A stretch of 64,000 nt of DNA from Pseudogemmobacter sp044142105 (GTDB lineage Bacteria > Pseudomonadota > Alphaproteobacteria > Rhodobacterales > Rhodobacteraceae): positions 62,001 to 126,000 of the forward strand of contig NZ_JBGTYM010000008.1 of assembly GCF_044142105.1 (NCBI RefSeq), given 5' to 3'. Below, in pieces: positions 42,980 to 50,521 of this stretch. Numbering within the stretch: the stretch's first letter is position 1; the number at the start of each line of letters is the position of its first letter. The translations under genes were made by a program, and so were the position numbers. Under the pieces are notes generated by a model. It did no database searches, was not told where the DNA came from, and saw only the letters and a program-made list of their open reading frames with translations.

Positions 42980-43573
42980 TTACTTGGTGGCAGACGGGGT
43001 TTCCCTCGATGCCGCCCCTGTTGCGGGCTCCAGCGCCGCCTCTGCCTTGGGCAGGTCGGTGACGTGGAACGTATAGCTCAGCGTGATCGACTTGACGTTC
43101 TGCCCGTCTATATCGTCAAGGATCGACGGATCGACGTAGAACGAGACCGGCAGCTCGGCGGTCTCGCCGGGTTGCAGGACCTGCTGGTCGAAGCAGAAGC
43201 AGGCGATCTTGGTGAAATAGCCGCCCGCCACATCGGGCGAGACGTTGAAGCTTGCGGTTCCCGCGATGGGCCGGTCGGTCGGGTTGTGGACTTCATAGAA
43301 GGCCAGGCCCGTCTCGCCTAGGCGGATGGTCATTTCCGGCACGACCGGCTTGAAGGTCCAGGGCATCCCGGCCTCGAGCGAGGCGTCGAAGCGAACCTTG
43401 ACGGTCTGGTCGAGGATGGTGTCGGGCGCGACTTCGGACACAGAAGTGGTGCCGCCAAAGCCGGTCATGCGGCAGAACAGGTCATAGAGCGGCACGGCGG
43501 CGAAGGAGAGGCCCAGCATCCCGGCGGCGATGCCGGTCAGCCAGAGGGCGGTGCGCTTGGGGGCAAGGGTCAT
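42980..43573 (-). CDS. ctaG: Cytochrome c oxidase assembly protein CtaG (Cox11)
   Basis: A 197-aa copper chaperone for the CuB site of subunit I. One N-terminal membrane helix (LWLTGIAAGMLGLSFAAVPLYDLFCRMTGFGG) is followed by a periplasmic immunoglobulin-like domain with the copper motif KIACFCFDQQ. The domain also holds VPEMTIRLGETGLAFYEVHNPTDRPIAGTASFNVSPD. It overlaps the small upstream protein's stop by 4 nt. Confidence 0.97.
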   Translation of the reverse strand: MTLAPKRTALWLTGIAAGMLGLSFAAVPLYDLFCRMTGFGGTTSVSEVAPDTILDQTVKVRFDASLEAGMPWTFKPVVPEMTIRLGETGLAFYEVHNPTDRPIAGTASFNVSPDVAGGYFTKIACFCFDQQVLQPGETAELPVSFYVDPSILDDIDGQNVKSITLSYTFHVTDLPKAEAALEPATGAASRETPSATK

Positions 43574-43818
43574 TGGCCGGCCTCGGGTGCGGCGCCGGGC
43601 GCGGTCGCGGGAAGATCCGCCGGGGCGGGCCCACCCTCTTCTGCCGGAAGCAGTTCGGGGCGCAGGGTATGGTCATAGCCCTGCATGTCATCGCCGCGCT
43701 TCACCTTGACCACGGTCAGGGCGAAGACAAGGACGACCATGCCCGCGAGAAGCAGGCCTAGCCCGACATTGCGCGAGAAGCGCCGCTTGTGCAGGTCATG
43801 CGTGACGTGAAGCGCCAT
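43570..43818 (-). CDS. Small single-pass protein of the oxidase operon (CoxF-like)
   Basis: An 82-aa protein beginning MALHVTHDLHKRRFSRN, with one membrane helix (VGLGLLLAGMVVLVFALTVVKV) and an Ala/Pro/Glu-rich tail. Its place between ctaB and ctaG, and the helix ending in TVVK, recall the small CoxF-type proteins of alphaproteobacterial oxidase loci. The role is unproven, possibly assembly. It starts one base after ctaB's stop and its own stop overlaps ctaG's start. Confidence 0.8.
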   Translation of the reverse strand: MALHVTHDLHKRRFSRNVGLGLLLAGMVVLVFALTVVKVKRGDDMQGYDHTLRPELLPAEEGGPAPADLPATAPGAAPEAGQ

Positions 43819-43819
43819 G

Positions 43820-44764
43820 TCACCAGCCCCCCAGACCATAGGGCCGCAGCGCGGCTTCGGCCAGGAAGGCCGCGAAATGCAGGAAGAGATAGACCAGCGA
43901 GAAGCGGAAGAAGGCCTTCTCGGCGGCATATTTGTCAGCGATGGCCTGATCCTCGCTGCGGGCGCGGATGCGCATGGCGCCGATCACGAACCAGGCATTC
44001 AGCGCCACGGCCACCGCCAGGGTCAGCGGCCCGCCGATCGATGTCAGCGCGGCGCCGAGGGCGATGGGGGCAAGAAGCAGCGTGTAGACGAGAATATGGG
44101 TGCGGGTCGCCTTGCGGCCATGGGTGACGGTCAGCATCGGCACGCCAGCCTTGTGATAATCTTCCTTCATGAACAGCGCCAGCGCCCAGAAATGCGGCGG
44201 CGTCCACATGAAGATCAGCGCGAACATCAGCACGGCTTCCAGGCTGACATGGCCCGTCGCGGCGACCCAGCCGATCATGGGCGGGAAGGCCCCGGCGGCG
44301 CCGCCGATCACGATGTTCTGCGGGGTCGAGCGTTTGAGCCAGACCGAATAGACCACGGCATAGAAGAAGATCGTGAAGGCCAGAAGCGCCCCTGCGGCGA
44401 TGTTGGTCGCCAGGGCCAGCATCACGACGGAGATGCCCGACAGCGCCAAGCCCAGCGCCAGCGCCTCGCCGCGCTCGATCCGGCCCGAGGGGATGGGACG
44501 GCTGCGGGTGCGGTTCATCACGGCATCGATGTCGCTGTCCCACCACATGTTCAGCGCACCGGATGCGCCGCCGCCCAGGGCGATGAACAGGATGGCGGCG
44601 AAAGCCTCGACCGGGTGCAGCTGCACCGGGGCGACCAGAAGGCCCACCAGCGCGGTGAAGACGACCAGCGACATCACGCGCGGCTTGAGAAGCTGCACGT
44701 AATCACCGAACCCCGCATCTTGCGGGGCTGCCGTGCCGCGATCAAAGGCGCCGATATCGCTCAT
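43820..44764 (-). CDS. ctaB: Protoheme IX farnesyltransferase (heme O synthase)
   Basis: A 314-aa UbiA-family membrane prenyltransferase that adds a farnesyl group to heme b to make heme O, the precursor of heme A. Visible motifs are GDYVQLLKPRVMSLVVFTALVGL, the Mg-diphosphate site NMWWDSDIDAVMNRTRSRPIPSGRI and TPPHFWALALFMKEDYHKAGVPMLTVTHG. About eight helices are present. It follows ctaC with a 60-bp gap that contains a strong GC hairpin. Confidence 0.98.
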   Translation of the reverse strand: MSDIGAFDRGTAAPQDAGFGDYVQLLKPRVMSLVVFTALVGLLVAPVQLHPVEAFAAILFIALGGGASGALNMWWDSDIDAVMNRTRSRPIPSGRIERGEALALGLALSGISVVMLALATNIAAGALLAFTIFFYAVVYSVWLKRSTPQNIVIGGAAGAFPPMIGWVAATGHVSLEAVLMFALIFMWTPPHFWALALFMKEDYHKAGVPMLTVTHGRKATRTHILVYTLLLAPIALGAALTSIGGPLTLAVAVALNAWFVIGAMRIRARSEDQAIADKYAAEKAFFRFSLVYLFLHFAAFLAEAALRPYGLGGW

Positions 44765-44790
44765 TCCGTCCGACTTTCAGGCTCTTCATA

Positions 44791-44815
44791 GGGCGGGGCC
44801 GCGCGGCCCCTGCCC
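44791..44815 (-). terminator. GC-rich hairpin between ctaC and ctaB
   Basis: GGGC-GGGGCCGC/GCGGCCCC-TGCCC forms a long stem 10 bp after the ctaC stop. No T-tract follows, so it could partially terminate, protect ctaC mRNA or mark a processing site. It resembles a stoichiometry-setting element. Confidence 0.5.
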
Positions 44816-44824
44816 TTGCTAGGA

Positions 44825-45742
44825 TCAGTTGCTGGCCGCGACCTGGATCGGCTCTGCCGCCGCAAGATCGGCCGCCGACAGGACCACGTCGCCCGCCTTG
44901 GCCTTCTCGACCCAAGCCTTGTAGGCGGCTTCCGAGACGACCTTGACGGTGATCGGCATATAGGCGTGGTCCTTGCCGCAAAGTTCCGAGCACTGGCCGA
45001 AGAAGATGCCTTCCCGGTCGGCCTTGAACCACAGATGCGCGATGCGGCCCGGCACGGCATCCTGCATGACGCCGAAGGCGGGGATCTTCCAGGCATGGAT
45101 CACGTCGGCGCCGGTGATCTGCAACAGCACTTCCTTGCCGACCGGAACCACCATCGCGGTGTCGGTGGCGAGCAGGAACTGGTCCCTGCTGTAACCTGCG
45201 GCCTTGAGCTGCTCTTCCACGGCCGGGGTCAGGCGGGCGTCGCCATTGGTGCCCGAGCCGCCGATCATGAAGCTGGCATATTCCTCGATGCCTTCTTCGG
45301 GATAGGCATAGGACCAGTACCACTGGTTGCCGGTGACCTTGATCACCACTTCGCCTTCGGGGAATTTCTGCTGGTGGTTCAGCGCCGGCACCGAGAAGGA
45401 GCCGATGAAGACAAGAACCAGGACGGGGATCAGCGTCCAGGCGATTTCCAGCGGCGTGTTATGGGTGAAGCCTTTGGGCTTGGGGTTCATCTTGCTGTTG
45501 TAGCGCAGGATGACGATCAGCAAGAGCAGCGTGACGAAGATCGTGATCGCGGCGATGATGTAGAGGATCATGTGGTCGAGCCATTGCTGCTCAACCGCGA
45601 TGGACGACGAAGCGGGCTGGAAGCCGATGCCCTTTTCATGCGGCTGACCCACGATTTCAAGGCCCTGCGCCAGCGCCGTTCCCGTGCTCAGCGCCAGGAT
45701 CCCGGCCGCCGTCCATCCCTTCAGTGATGAAATGATCCGCAT
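44825..45742 (-). CDS. ctaC: Cytochrome c oxidase subunit II (aa3 type)
   Basis: A 305-aa periplasm-facing subunit carrying the CuA centre. The ATG at 45742 (MRIISSLKGWTAAGILALSTGTALAQ) starts at a signal peptide. Two membrane helices follow, the substrate Trp region GNQWYWSYAYP is present, and the CuA motif is Cys251-SELC255-GKDH259 with the upstream HAWKIPAFGVMQDAVPGR. It is the first gene of the ctaC-ctaB-coxF-ctaG-ctaE operon. An FNR-type box lies 163 bp upstream. ctaD (subunit I) is not in the window. Confidence 0.98.
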   Translation of the reverse strand: MRIISSLKGWTAAGILALSTGTALAQGLEIVGQPHEKGIGFQPASSSIAVEQQWLDHMILYIIAAITIFVTLLLLIVILRYNSKMNPKPKGFTHNTPLEIAWTLIPVLVLVFIGSFSVPALNHQQKFPEGEVVIKVTGNQWYWSYAYPEEGIEEYASFMIGGSGTNGDARLTPAVEEQLKAAGYSRDQFLLATDTAMVVPVGKEVLLQITGADVIHAWKIPAFGVMQDAVPGRIAHLWFKADREGIFFGQCSELCGKDHAYMPITVKVVSEAAYKAWVEKAKAGDVVLSAADLAAAEPIQVAASN

Positions 45743-45904
45743 CTCGCTTCCCGTCCTCTTGGGCGCGGCCTTGCGCCGCAACCGTCCCTCGGCCCCGTCT
45801 GCTGCCCGCTTGCGCGCGCGACGGAATCCTCTTGTTTGCTCTGGCGTTCAAACCATATCGGGCGCGCGGCGACAAGAGAAACCGTTGCGACAGATGCGCG
45901 CCCC

Positions 45905-45918
45905 TTGATCTGTGTCAA
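45905..45918. promoter_or_regulatory. FNR/FnrL-type box
   Basis: TTGATCTGTGTCAA, two TTGAT/C half-sites in inverted orientation with a 4-bp centre, matches the FNR consensus TTGAT-N4-ATCAA with one mismatch. It is located 163 bp from ctaC and 138 bp from tldD, so oxygen-dependent control of the aa3 oxidase operon is likely. Confidence 0.75.
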
Positions 45919-45957
45919 GGACGCGCTGCATCGCGGCATGAGCGGCGCGGCGCGGGG

Positions 45958-45979
45958 GCGATTTTCGGGCGAAAATCGC
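45958..45979. repeat. Perfect AT-armed palindrome
   Basis: GCGATTTTC (45958-45966), GGGC loop, GAAAATCGC (45971-45979) is nearly the same as the purD-end hairpin at 20391-20411. It stands in the ctaC/tldD intergenic region rather than at a gene end. Confidence 0.65.
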
Positions 45980-46055
45980 GCGACTGCGGCCCGTCGCTTG
46001 CGGGGTCCGCGCAGGGTGCATAACTTCTGGAGGCCGTTTCGCAGAAAGCTCCGCC

Positions 46056-47477
46056 ATGTCCGACGCCCCCTTCCGCCCTTTCGAGACCCATCTGGACGAG
46101 GCTGCGGCCCTTGCCGTGCTGCGCGCGGCCACGGCCGGGGCCGAGGATGGCGAGCTGTTCCTTGAACGCCGCCGGGGCGAGAGCCTGGTGCTGGACGACG
46201 CCCGCATCCGCAACGCCGCATATGACGCAAGCGAGGGCTTCGGGCTGCGCGCGGTAAAGGGTGAGGTCGCAGGCTATGCGCACGCGACCGAGATCAGCGA
46301 AAGCGCCCTGCGCCGCGCGGCAGAGACCGCGCGTCTGGCGGTGGGCGATGGCGGCGGCATGCTCGCCCCGCCGCCCCCCGGCACCAACCGGCGGCTTTAT
46401 GGCGAGGCCGATCCGGTGGCGGATGCGCCCTTCGCGGGCAAGCTGGACATACTGAAGGAGATCGACGCCTATGCCCGCGCCGCCGACAAGCGCGTGGTGC
46501 AGGTGACGGCGGCCCTTGGCGCCAGCCTGCAGGAAGTCGTGATCCTGCGGCCCGACGGGCAGGTCCTGACCGACACCAGACCGATGGCGCGGCTGAATGT
46601 CTCGGTCATTCTGGAAGAGAACGGGCGGCGTGAGACCGGCGGCACCGGCGGCGGCGGGCGGCATGGGCTGAAGGCGCTTTTGGACCCCGCGACCTGGCGG
46701 CCGATGGTGGACGAAGCGTTGCGCATCGCGCGGGTGAACCTGGGCGCGGTCCCCGCCCCCGCCGGGATGCTGGACGTGGTGCTGGGGCCGGGCTGGCCGG
46801 GCATCCTGCTGCACGAGGCGATCGGCCATGGGCTGGAGGGCGATTTCAATCGCAAGGGCACCTCGGCCTTTGCCGGGCTGATGGGGCAGCGCATCGCCGC
46901 GCCGGGCGTGACGGTGCTGGATGACGGCACCATCCCCGACCGGCGCGGTTCGATCAGCATCGACGATGAGGGTACGCCCTCGGGCAAGAATGTGCTGATC
47001 GAGGACGGGATACTGGTGGGCTATATGCAGGACCGCCAGAATGCCCGGCTGATGGGGGTGAAGCCGACCGGCAACGGACGGCGCGAGAGTTTCGCCCATA
47101 TCCCGATGCCGCGCATGACCAATACCTATATGCTGGCCGGGCGCGATGACCCGCAATCCATCGTCGCCGACCTGAAGGACGGCATCTGGGCGGTGGGCTT
47201 TGGCGGCGGGCAGGTCGATATTACCAACGGCAAGTTCGTCTTCTCCTGCACCGAGGCCTATCGGGTGCGCAATGGCGTGGTGGGCGAGGCGCTGAAGGGC
47301 GCGACGCTGATCGGCGACGGGGCGACGGCGCTGCGCCAGATCCGCGCCATCGGCAATGACCTCAAGCTCGACCCCGGCATCGGCAATTGCGGCAAGGCCG
47401 GGCAATGGGTGCCGGTGGGGGTGGGCCAGCCGACGCTGCTGATCGGCGGGCTGACCGTCGGCGGTCAGGCAGCGTGA
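46056..47477 (+). CDS. tldD: Metalloprotease TldD
   Basis: A 473-aa subunit of the TldD/TldE zinc peptidase, which processes small peptides and protects against some gyrase toxins; TldE is not adjacent. The zinc site is LLHEAIGHGLEGDFNRKG, an H-E-x-x-x-H motif (His253, Glu254, His258). Further signatures are GTPSGKNVLIEDGILVGYMQDRQNARLMG, RRESFAHIPMPRMTNTYMLAG and the C-terminal GNDLKLDPGIGNCGKAGQWVPVGVGQP. It is divergent from ctaC and coupled to the membrane-protein gene downstream. Confidence 0.97.
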   Translation: MSDAPFRPFETHLDEAAALAVLRAATAGAEDGELFLERRRGESLVLDDARIRNAAYDASEGFGLRAVKGEVAGYAHATEISESALRRAAETARLAVGDGGGMLAPPPPGTNRRLYGEADPVADAPFAGKLDILKEIDAYARAADKRVVQVTAALGASLQEVVILRPDGQVLTDTRPMARLNVSVILEENGRRETGGTGGGGRHGLKALLDPATWRPMVDEALRIARVNLGAVPAPAGMLDVVLGPGWPGILLHEAIGHGLEGDFNRKGTSAFAGLMGQRIAAPGVTVLDDGTIPDRRGSISIDDEGTPSGKNVLIEDGILVGYMQDRQNARLMGVKPTGNGRRESFAHIPMPRMTNTYMLAGRDDPQSIVADLKDGIWAVGFGGGQVDITNGKFVFSCTEAYRVRNGVVGEALKGATLIGDGATALRQIRAIGNDLKLDPGIGNCGKAGQWVPVGVGQPTLLIGGLTVGGQAA

Positions 47478-47890
47478 GCGCCTGGCGCACCGCCCCCGAC
47501 GGGCTGGCGGCGGTGGGCTGGCGGTTTCTGGCGCTGGTGGTGACGGGGCTGTGGCTGGCCCCCGCCCTGTTGGGATGGCTGGCCTATCTGGTCATCGGCG
47601 CCCTTGGCGCCGCGCAGCTGGGCGAGAGCTATCGGCTGGCAGAAGCGCTGGCGCTGCTGGCGGCCTATTCCCCTCTCGCAAGCTGGGGCGGCTTTGCGCT
47701 TATCTTCGTCGGCACGCTGTTCCTTTTGCGGCGTGGTGCTTTCGGCTGGGCCTCGGCCTTCCTGCTGGGCGCCTTTGCCGGGCTGAGTCTGAGCCTCCAT
47801 ACCGGCGAGCCGACGCCGGTTCTGATCGGCGTCTTTCTGACCGCGCTGCTCCGGGTTCTGCTGGCGCTGAAGGCGCCGGACGTCTTCTAG
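47474..47890 (+). CDS. Membrane protein coupled to tldD, unknown
   Basis: A 138-aa protein with about four hydrophobic helices and no recognised family. The GTG start (VSAWRTAPDGLAAVG) overlaps the tldD stop (GTGA), indicating translational coupling, and longer in-frame starts would lie inside tldD. The sequence includes LYNL-type helices such as LVVTGLWLAPALLGWLAYLVIG and ends LLALKAPDVF. A hairpin terminator follows at 47910. Confidence 0.7.
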   Translation: MSAWRTAPDGLAAVGWRFLALVVTGLWLAPALLGWLAYLVIGALGAAQLGESYRLAEALALLAAYSPLASWGGFALIFVGTLFLLRRGAFGWASAFLLGAFAGLSLSLHTGEPTPVLIGVFLTALLRVLLALKAPDVF

Positions 47891-47909
47891 GTTTGTTTTG
47901 GCGGACCCC

Positions 47910-47934
47910 CTGGAGGGGTTTTGCGCCCCTCCAG
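47910..47934 (+). terminator. Terminator after the tldD operon
   Basis: CTGGAGGGG (47910-47918), TTTTGCG, CCCCTCCAG (47926-47934) is 20 bp past the stop. It is followed by an AT tail (GCAGGAATTTTGAGC) resembling that after ptsP. The convergent tex gene ends at 47975. Confidence 0.75.
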
Positions 47935-47974
47935 ACCAGCCCGCAGGAATTTTGAGCCTCGGTGAGGGGCAGGC

Positions 47975-50284
47975 TTACCGCCCGAACTTGCCCTTCAGCG
48001 CCTCGGCGAAAGCCCCGCCGCCGGTGCTGGACGGGCCTGCCTCCATCCGGGCCTTCGGGGCAGGCCCCTTGCCGCGCTCCTCGCGCGGGGCGGGGGCGGC
48101 GGCACCGTCTTTCCGCATGGTCAGCCCGATGCGCTTGCGCGGCACGTCCACCTCGGTGACGCGAACCTTCACCACATCGCCCGCCTTCACCACCTCATGC
48201 GGGTCCTTCACGAACCGGTCGGCCAATTGGCTGACATGGACCAGCCCGTCCTGATGCACGCCGATATCGACGAAGGCACCGAAGGCCGCAACATTGGTGA
48301 CGGTGCCTTCCAGCATCATGCCGGGCCTGAGATCGGAGATCTCGTTCACGCCCTCGGTGAAGCTGGCGGTGCGAAACTCGGGGCGCGGATCGCGGCCGGG
48401 CTTTTCCAGCTCGGACAGGATATCCTTGACAGTGGGAAGTCCGAACTTGTCACTGACAAATTGTGCCGGGTTCAGCTTCTTCAGCGCGGCGCCGTCGCCC
48501 ATCAGGGCGCGGATGTCGCGGCCACAGGCCGAGATGATCTTGCGGGCCAGTTCATAGGCTTCGGGATGGACCGAAGAGGCATCGAGCGGCTCTTTGCCGC
48601 CGGTGATGCGCAGGAAGCCCGCCGCCTGTTCGAAGGCCTTGGGTCCAAGGCGGGCGACTTTGAGCAGATCGCGGCGGCTGGCGAAGGGGCCGTTGGCGTC
48701 GCGATGGGCGACGATGGCCTCGGCCAGGCCGGGGCCGACGCCGGATACGCGCGCCAGCAGCGGGCCGGAGGCGGTGTTCAGGTCGACGCCCACCGCGTTC
48801 ACCGCGTCTTCCACCACTGCGTCCAGCGATTTGGCCAGCCGGTGCTGGTCGACATCATGCTGATACTGGCCGACGCCAATGGATTTCGGCTCGATCTTCA
48901 CCAGTTCCGCGAGCGGGTCTTGCAGGCGGCGCGCGATCGAAACCGCGCCGCGCAGGGAAACGTCAAGATCGGGGAATTCCCGGGCGGCAAGCTCCGAGGC
49001 GGAATAGACCGAGGCCCCGGCTTCGGAGACCACGACCTTGGTGGGTTTCGCGGCGGTGGCGGGCAGAAGCGCCAAAAGATCGGCCACCAGCTTTTCGGTT
49101 TCGCGGCTGGCGGTGCCATTGCCGATGGCGATCAGCCGCACGCCATGCTGGCCGATCAGCCGGGCAATGGTGGCCTGTGCCCCGCGCAGATCGTTCTTGG
49201 GCTGGAAGGGATAGACCGTGTCGGTGCCGAGAACCTTGCCCGTGGCATCGACCACCGCCACCTTCACCCCTGTGCGGATGCCGGGATCAAGGCCCATCGT
49301 CGCCTTGCCGCCGGCAGGAGCTGCCAGAAGCAAGTCCTTGAGATTGCGGGCGAAGACGCGGATCGCCTCCGCCTCGGCGCCTTCGCGCAGATCGGCCATG
49401 AGATCGAGCGTGAGCGAGGTTTTCAGCTTCACCCGCCAGGCCCAGGCAGCGGCGTCGCGCAGCCAGCGGTCACCCGCGCCCTGCCCCGCCGCGCCCAGCG
49501 CCGCGCCGCAGGTGCGTTCAGCCGGGCTTTCGCCGCGCGGCGCCTCGGGGTCGACCTCAAGATCGATGGTCAGGATCTCCTCGTTGCGGCCGCGCAGCAT
49601 CGCAAGGACGCGGTGGCTGGGGGCCTGGGCGAAGGGTTCGGAATGGTCGAAATAATCCGAGAACTTGGCCCCGGCCTGTTCCTTGCCCGCCGCAACCTTG
49701 GCGGTCAGGCGGCCCACTTTGCGCATATGGTCGCGCAAGCGGCCCAGAAGGCCGGCGTCTTCCGACAGGCCCTCGGCCACGATATCGCGCGCGCCTTCCA
49801 GCGCAGCCTTGGGATCGGGGAAGGCTTCGGAAAGATGGCCTGCCGCAAGAGCGGCGGGATCCGCTGCGCGGTCGGCGAGAATCGCATCGACCAGCGCCTG
49901 AAGCCCGGCCTCACGGGCGATCATCGCCTTGGTGCGGCGCTTGGGCTTATAGGGAAGATAAATGTCCTCAAGCTCGGATTTCGTGCTGGCCGTGGCAATG
50001 GATTTCGCCAGCACATCGGTCATTTTTCCTTGTGATTCAATCGATTCGGTGATGGTCTTGCGGCGTGCTTCCAGTTCGCGCAGATAGCCCAGCCGTTCTT
50101 CCAGCTTGCGCAATTGGGTGTCGTCCAGCCCCCCGGTCACTTCCTTGCGATAGCGGGCGATGAAGGGCACGGTCGCGCCTTCATCCAGCAGCGCCACGGC
50201 AGAGGCGACCTGCCCGGTGGCGGCGCCGATCTCGGTGGCGATCAGCGCGGCGATGCGGGCGGAAAGGGCGGCGGGGACAGGCAT
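47975..50284 (-). CDS. tex: Tex-family RNA-binding transcription accessory protein
   Basis: A 769-aa nucleic-acid-binding protein. The start is 50284 (MPVPAALSARIAALIATEIG); the longer in-frame ORF runs backward through tRNA-His. It has a helical N-terminus with FIARYRKEVTGGLDDTQLRKLEERLGYLRELE, a YqgF-like RNase fold (GLDPGIRTGVKVAVVDATGKVL), helix-hairpin-helix motifs (VDLNTASGPLLARVSGVGPGLAEAI, RRDLLKVARLGPKAFEQAAGFLRI) and a C-terminal S1 domain (GMMLEGTVTNVAAFGAFVDIGVHQDGLVHVSQLADRF). A basic, Ala-rich tail follows. Confidence 0.97.
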   Translation of the reverse strand: MPVPAALSARIAALIATEIGAATGQVASAVALLDEGATVPFIARYRKEVTGGLDDTQLRKLEERLGYLRELEARRKTITESIESQGKMTDVLAKSIATASTKSELEDIYLPYKPKRRTKAMIAREAGLQALVDAILADRAADPAALAAGHLSEAFPDPKAALEGARDIVAEGLSEDAGLLGRLRDHMRKVGRLTAKVAAGKEQAGAKFSDYFDHSEPFAQAPSHRVLAMLRGRNEEILTIDLEVDPEAPRGESPAERTCGAALGAAGQGAGDRWLRDAAAWAWRVKLKTSLTLDLMADLREGAEAEAIRVFARNLKDLLLAAPAGGKATMGLDPGIRTGVKVAVVDATGKVLGTDTVYPFQPKNDLRGAQATIARLIGQHGVRLIAIGNGTASRETEKLVADLLALLPATAAKPTKVVVSEAGASVYSASELAAREFPDLDVSLRGAVSIARRLQDPLAELVKIEPKSIGVGQYQHDVDQHRLAKSLDAVVEDAVNAVGVDLNTASGPLLARVSGVGPGLAEAIVAHRDANGPFASRRDLLKVARLGPKAFEQAAGFLRITGGKEPLDASSVHPEAYELARKIISACGRDIRALMGDGAALKKLNPAQFVSDKFGLPTVKDILSELEKPGRDPRPEFRTASFTEGVNEISDLRPGMMLEGTVTNVAAFGAFVDIGVHQDGLVHVSQLADRFVKDPHEVVKAGDVVKVRVTEVDVPRKRIGLTMRKDGAAAPAPREERGKGPAPKARMEAGPSSTGGGAFAEALKGKFGR

Positions 50285-50402
50285 CGGCGGGCTCCTTCGG
50301 ATCGGGGCCGCGACCATAGCCGCCGGGGCGGCGAAGGCAAGAGAGCGCCGCAGTCCGAACGCGGGAAATCCGCTCGTCGACGCGATCTGCATGGCGGGAG
50401 GA

Positions 50403-50479
50403 TGGTACAGCCTCCCCGGCTCGAACGGGGGACCCCCAGATCCACAATCTGGTGCTCTAACCAACTGAGCTAAGGCTGC
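50403..50479 (-). tRNA. tRNA-His (GTG)
   Basis: A complete cloverleaf reads on the minus strand: acceptor GCAGCCT/AGGCTGT, D-arm GCTCAGTTGGTTAGAGC, anticodon arm CCAGA-TTGTGGA-TCTGG with anticodon GTG, T-arm CCCCG-TTCGAGC-CGGGG, then A73 and an encoded CCA. The base before position 1 is T, not the usual encoded G-1, and the first pair is G1:U72. This matches the unusual alphaproteobacterial tRNA-His class whose HisRS does not need G-1. Confidence 0.97.
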
Positions 50480-50521
50480 ACTGGCGGGGGACATAGCGCC
50501 AAGGCGGGGGCGATGCAAGCC

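Larger units (their letters stand above)
45743..46055. other. Divergent ctaC/tldD promoter region (313 bp)
   Basis: No gene could be supported here. It contains an FNR/FnrL-type palindrome (45905-45918) and a perfect AT-armed hairpin GCGATTTTC-GGGC-GAAAATCGC (45958-45979) related to the one at 20391. On the minus strand TTGACA overlaps the FNR box. ctaC reads leftward and tldD rightward from this region. Confidence 0.75.

Noticed and set aside
50285..50518. N-terminal extension of tex to 50518
   Set aside because: The extension translates tRNA-His (peptide QLVRAPDCGSGGPPFEPGR is a typical tRNA-derived artefact). The start at 50284 is used.
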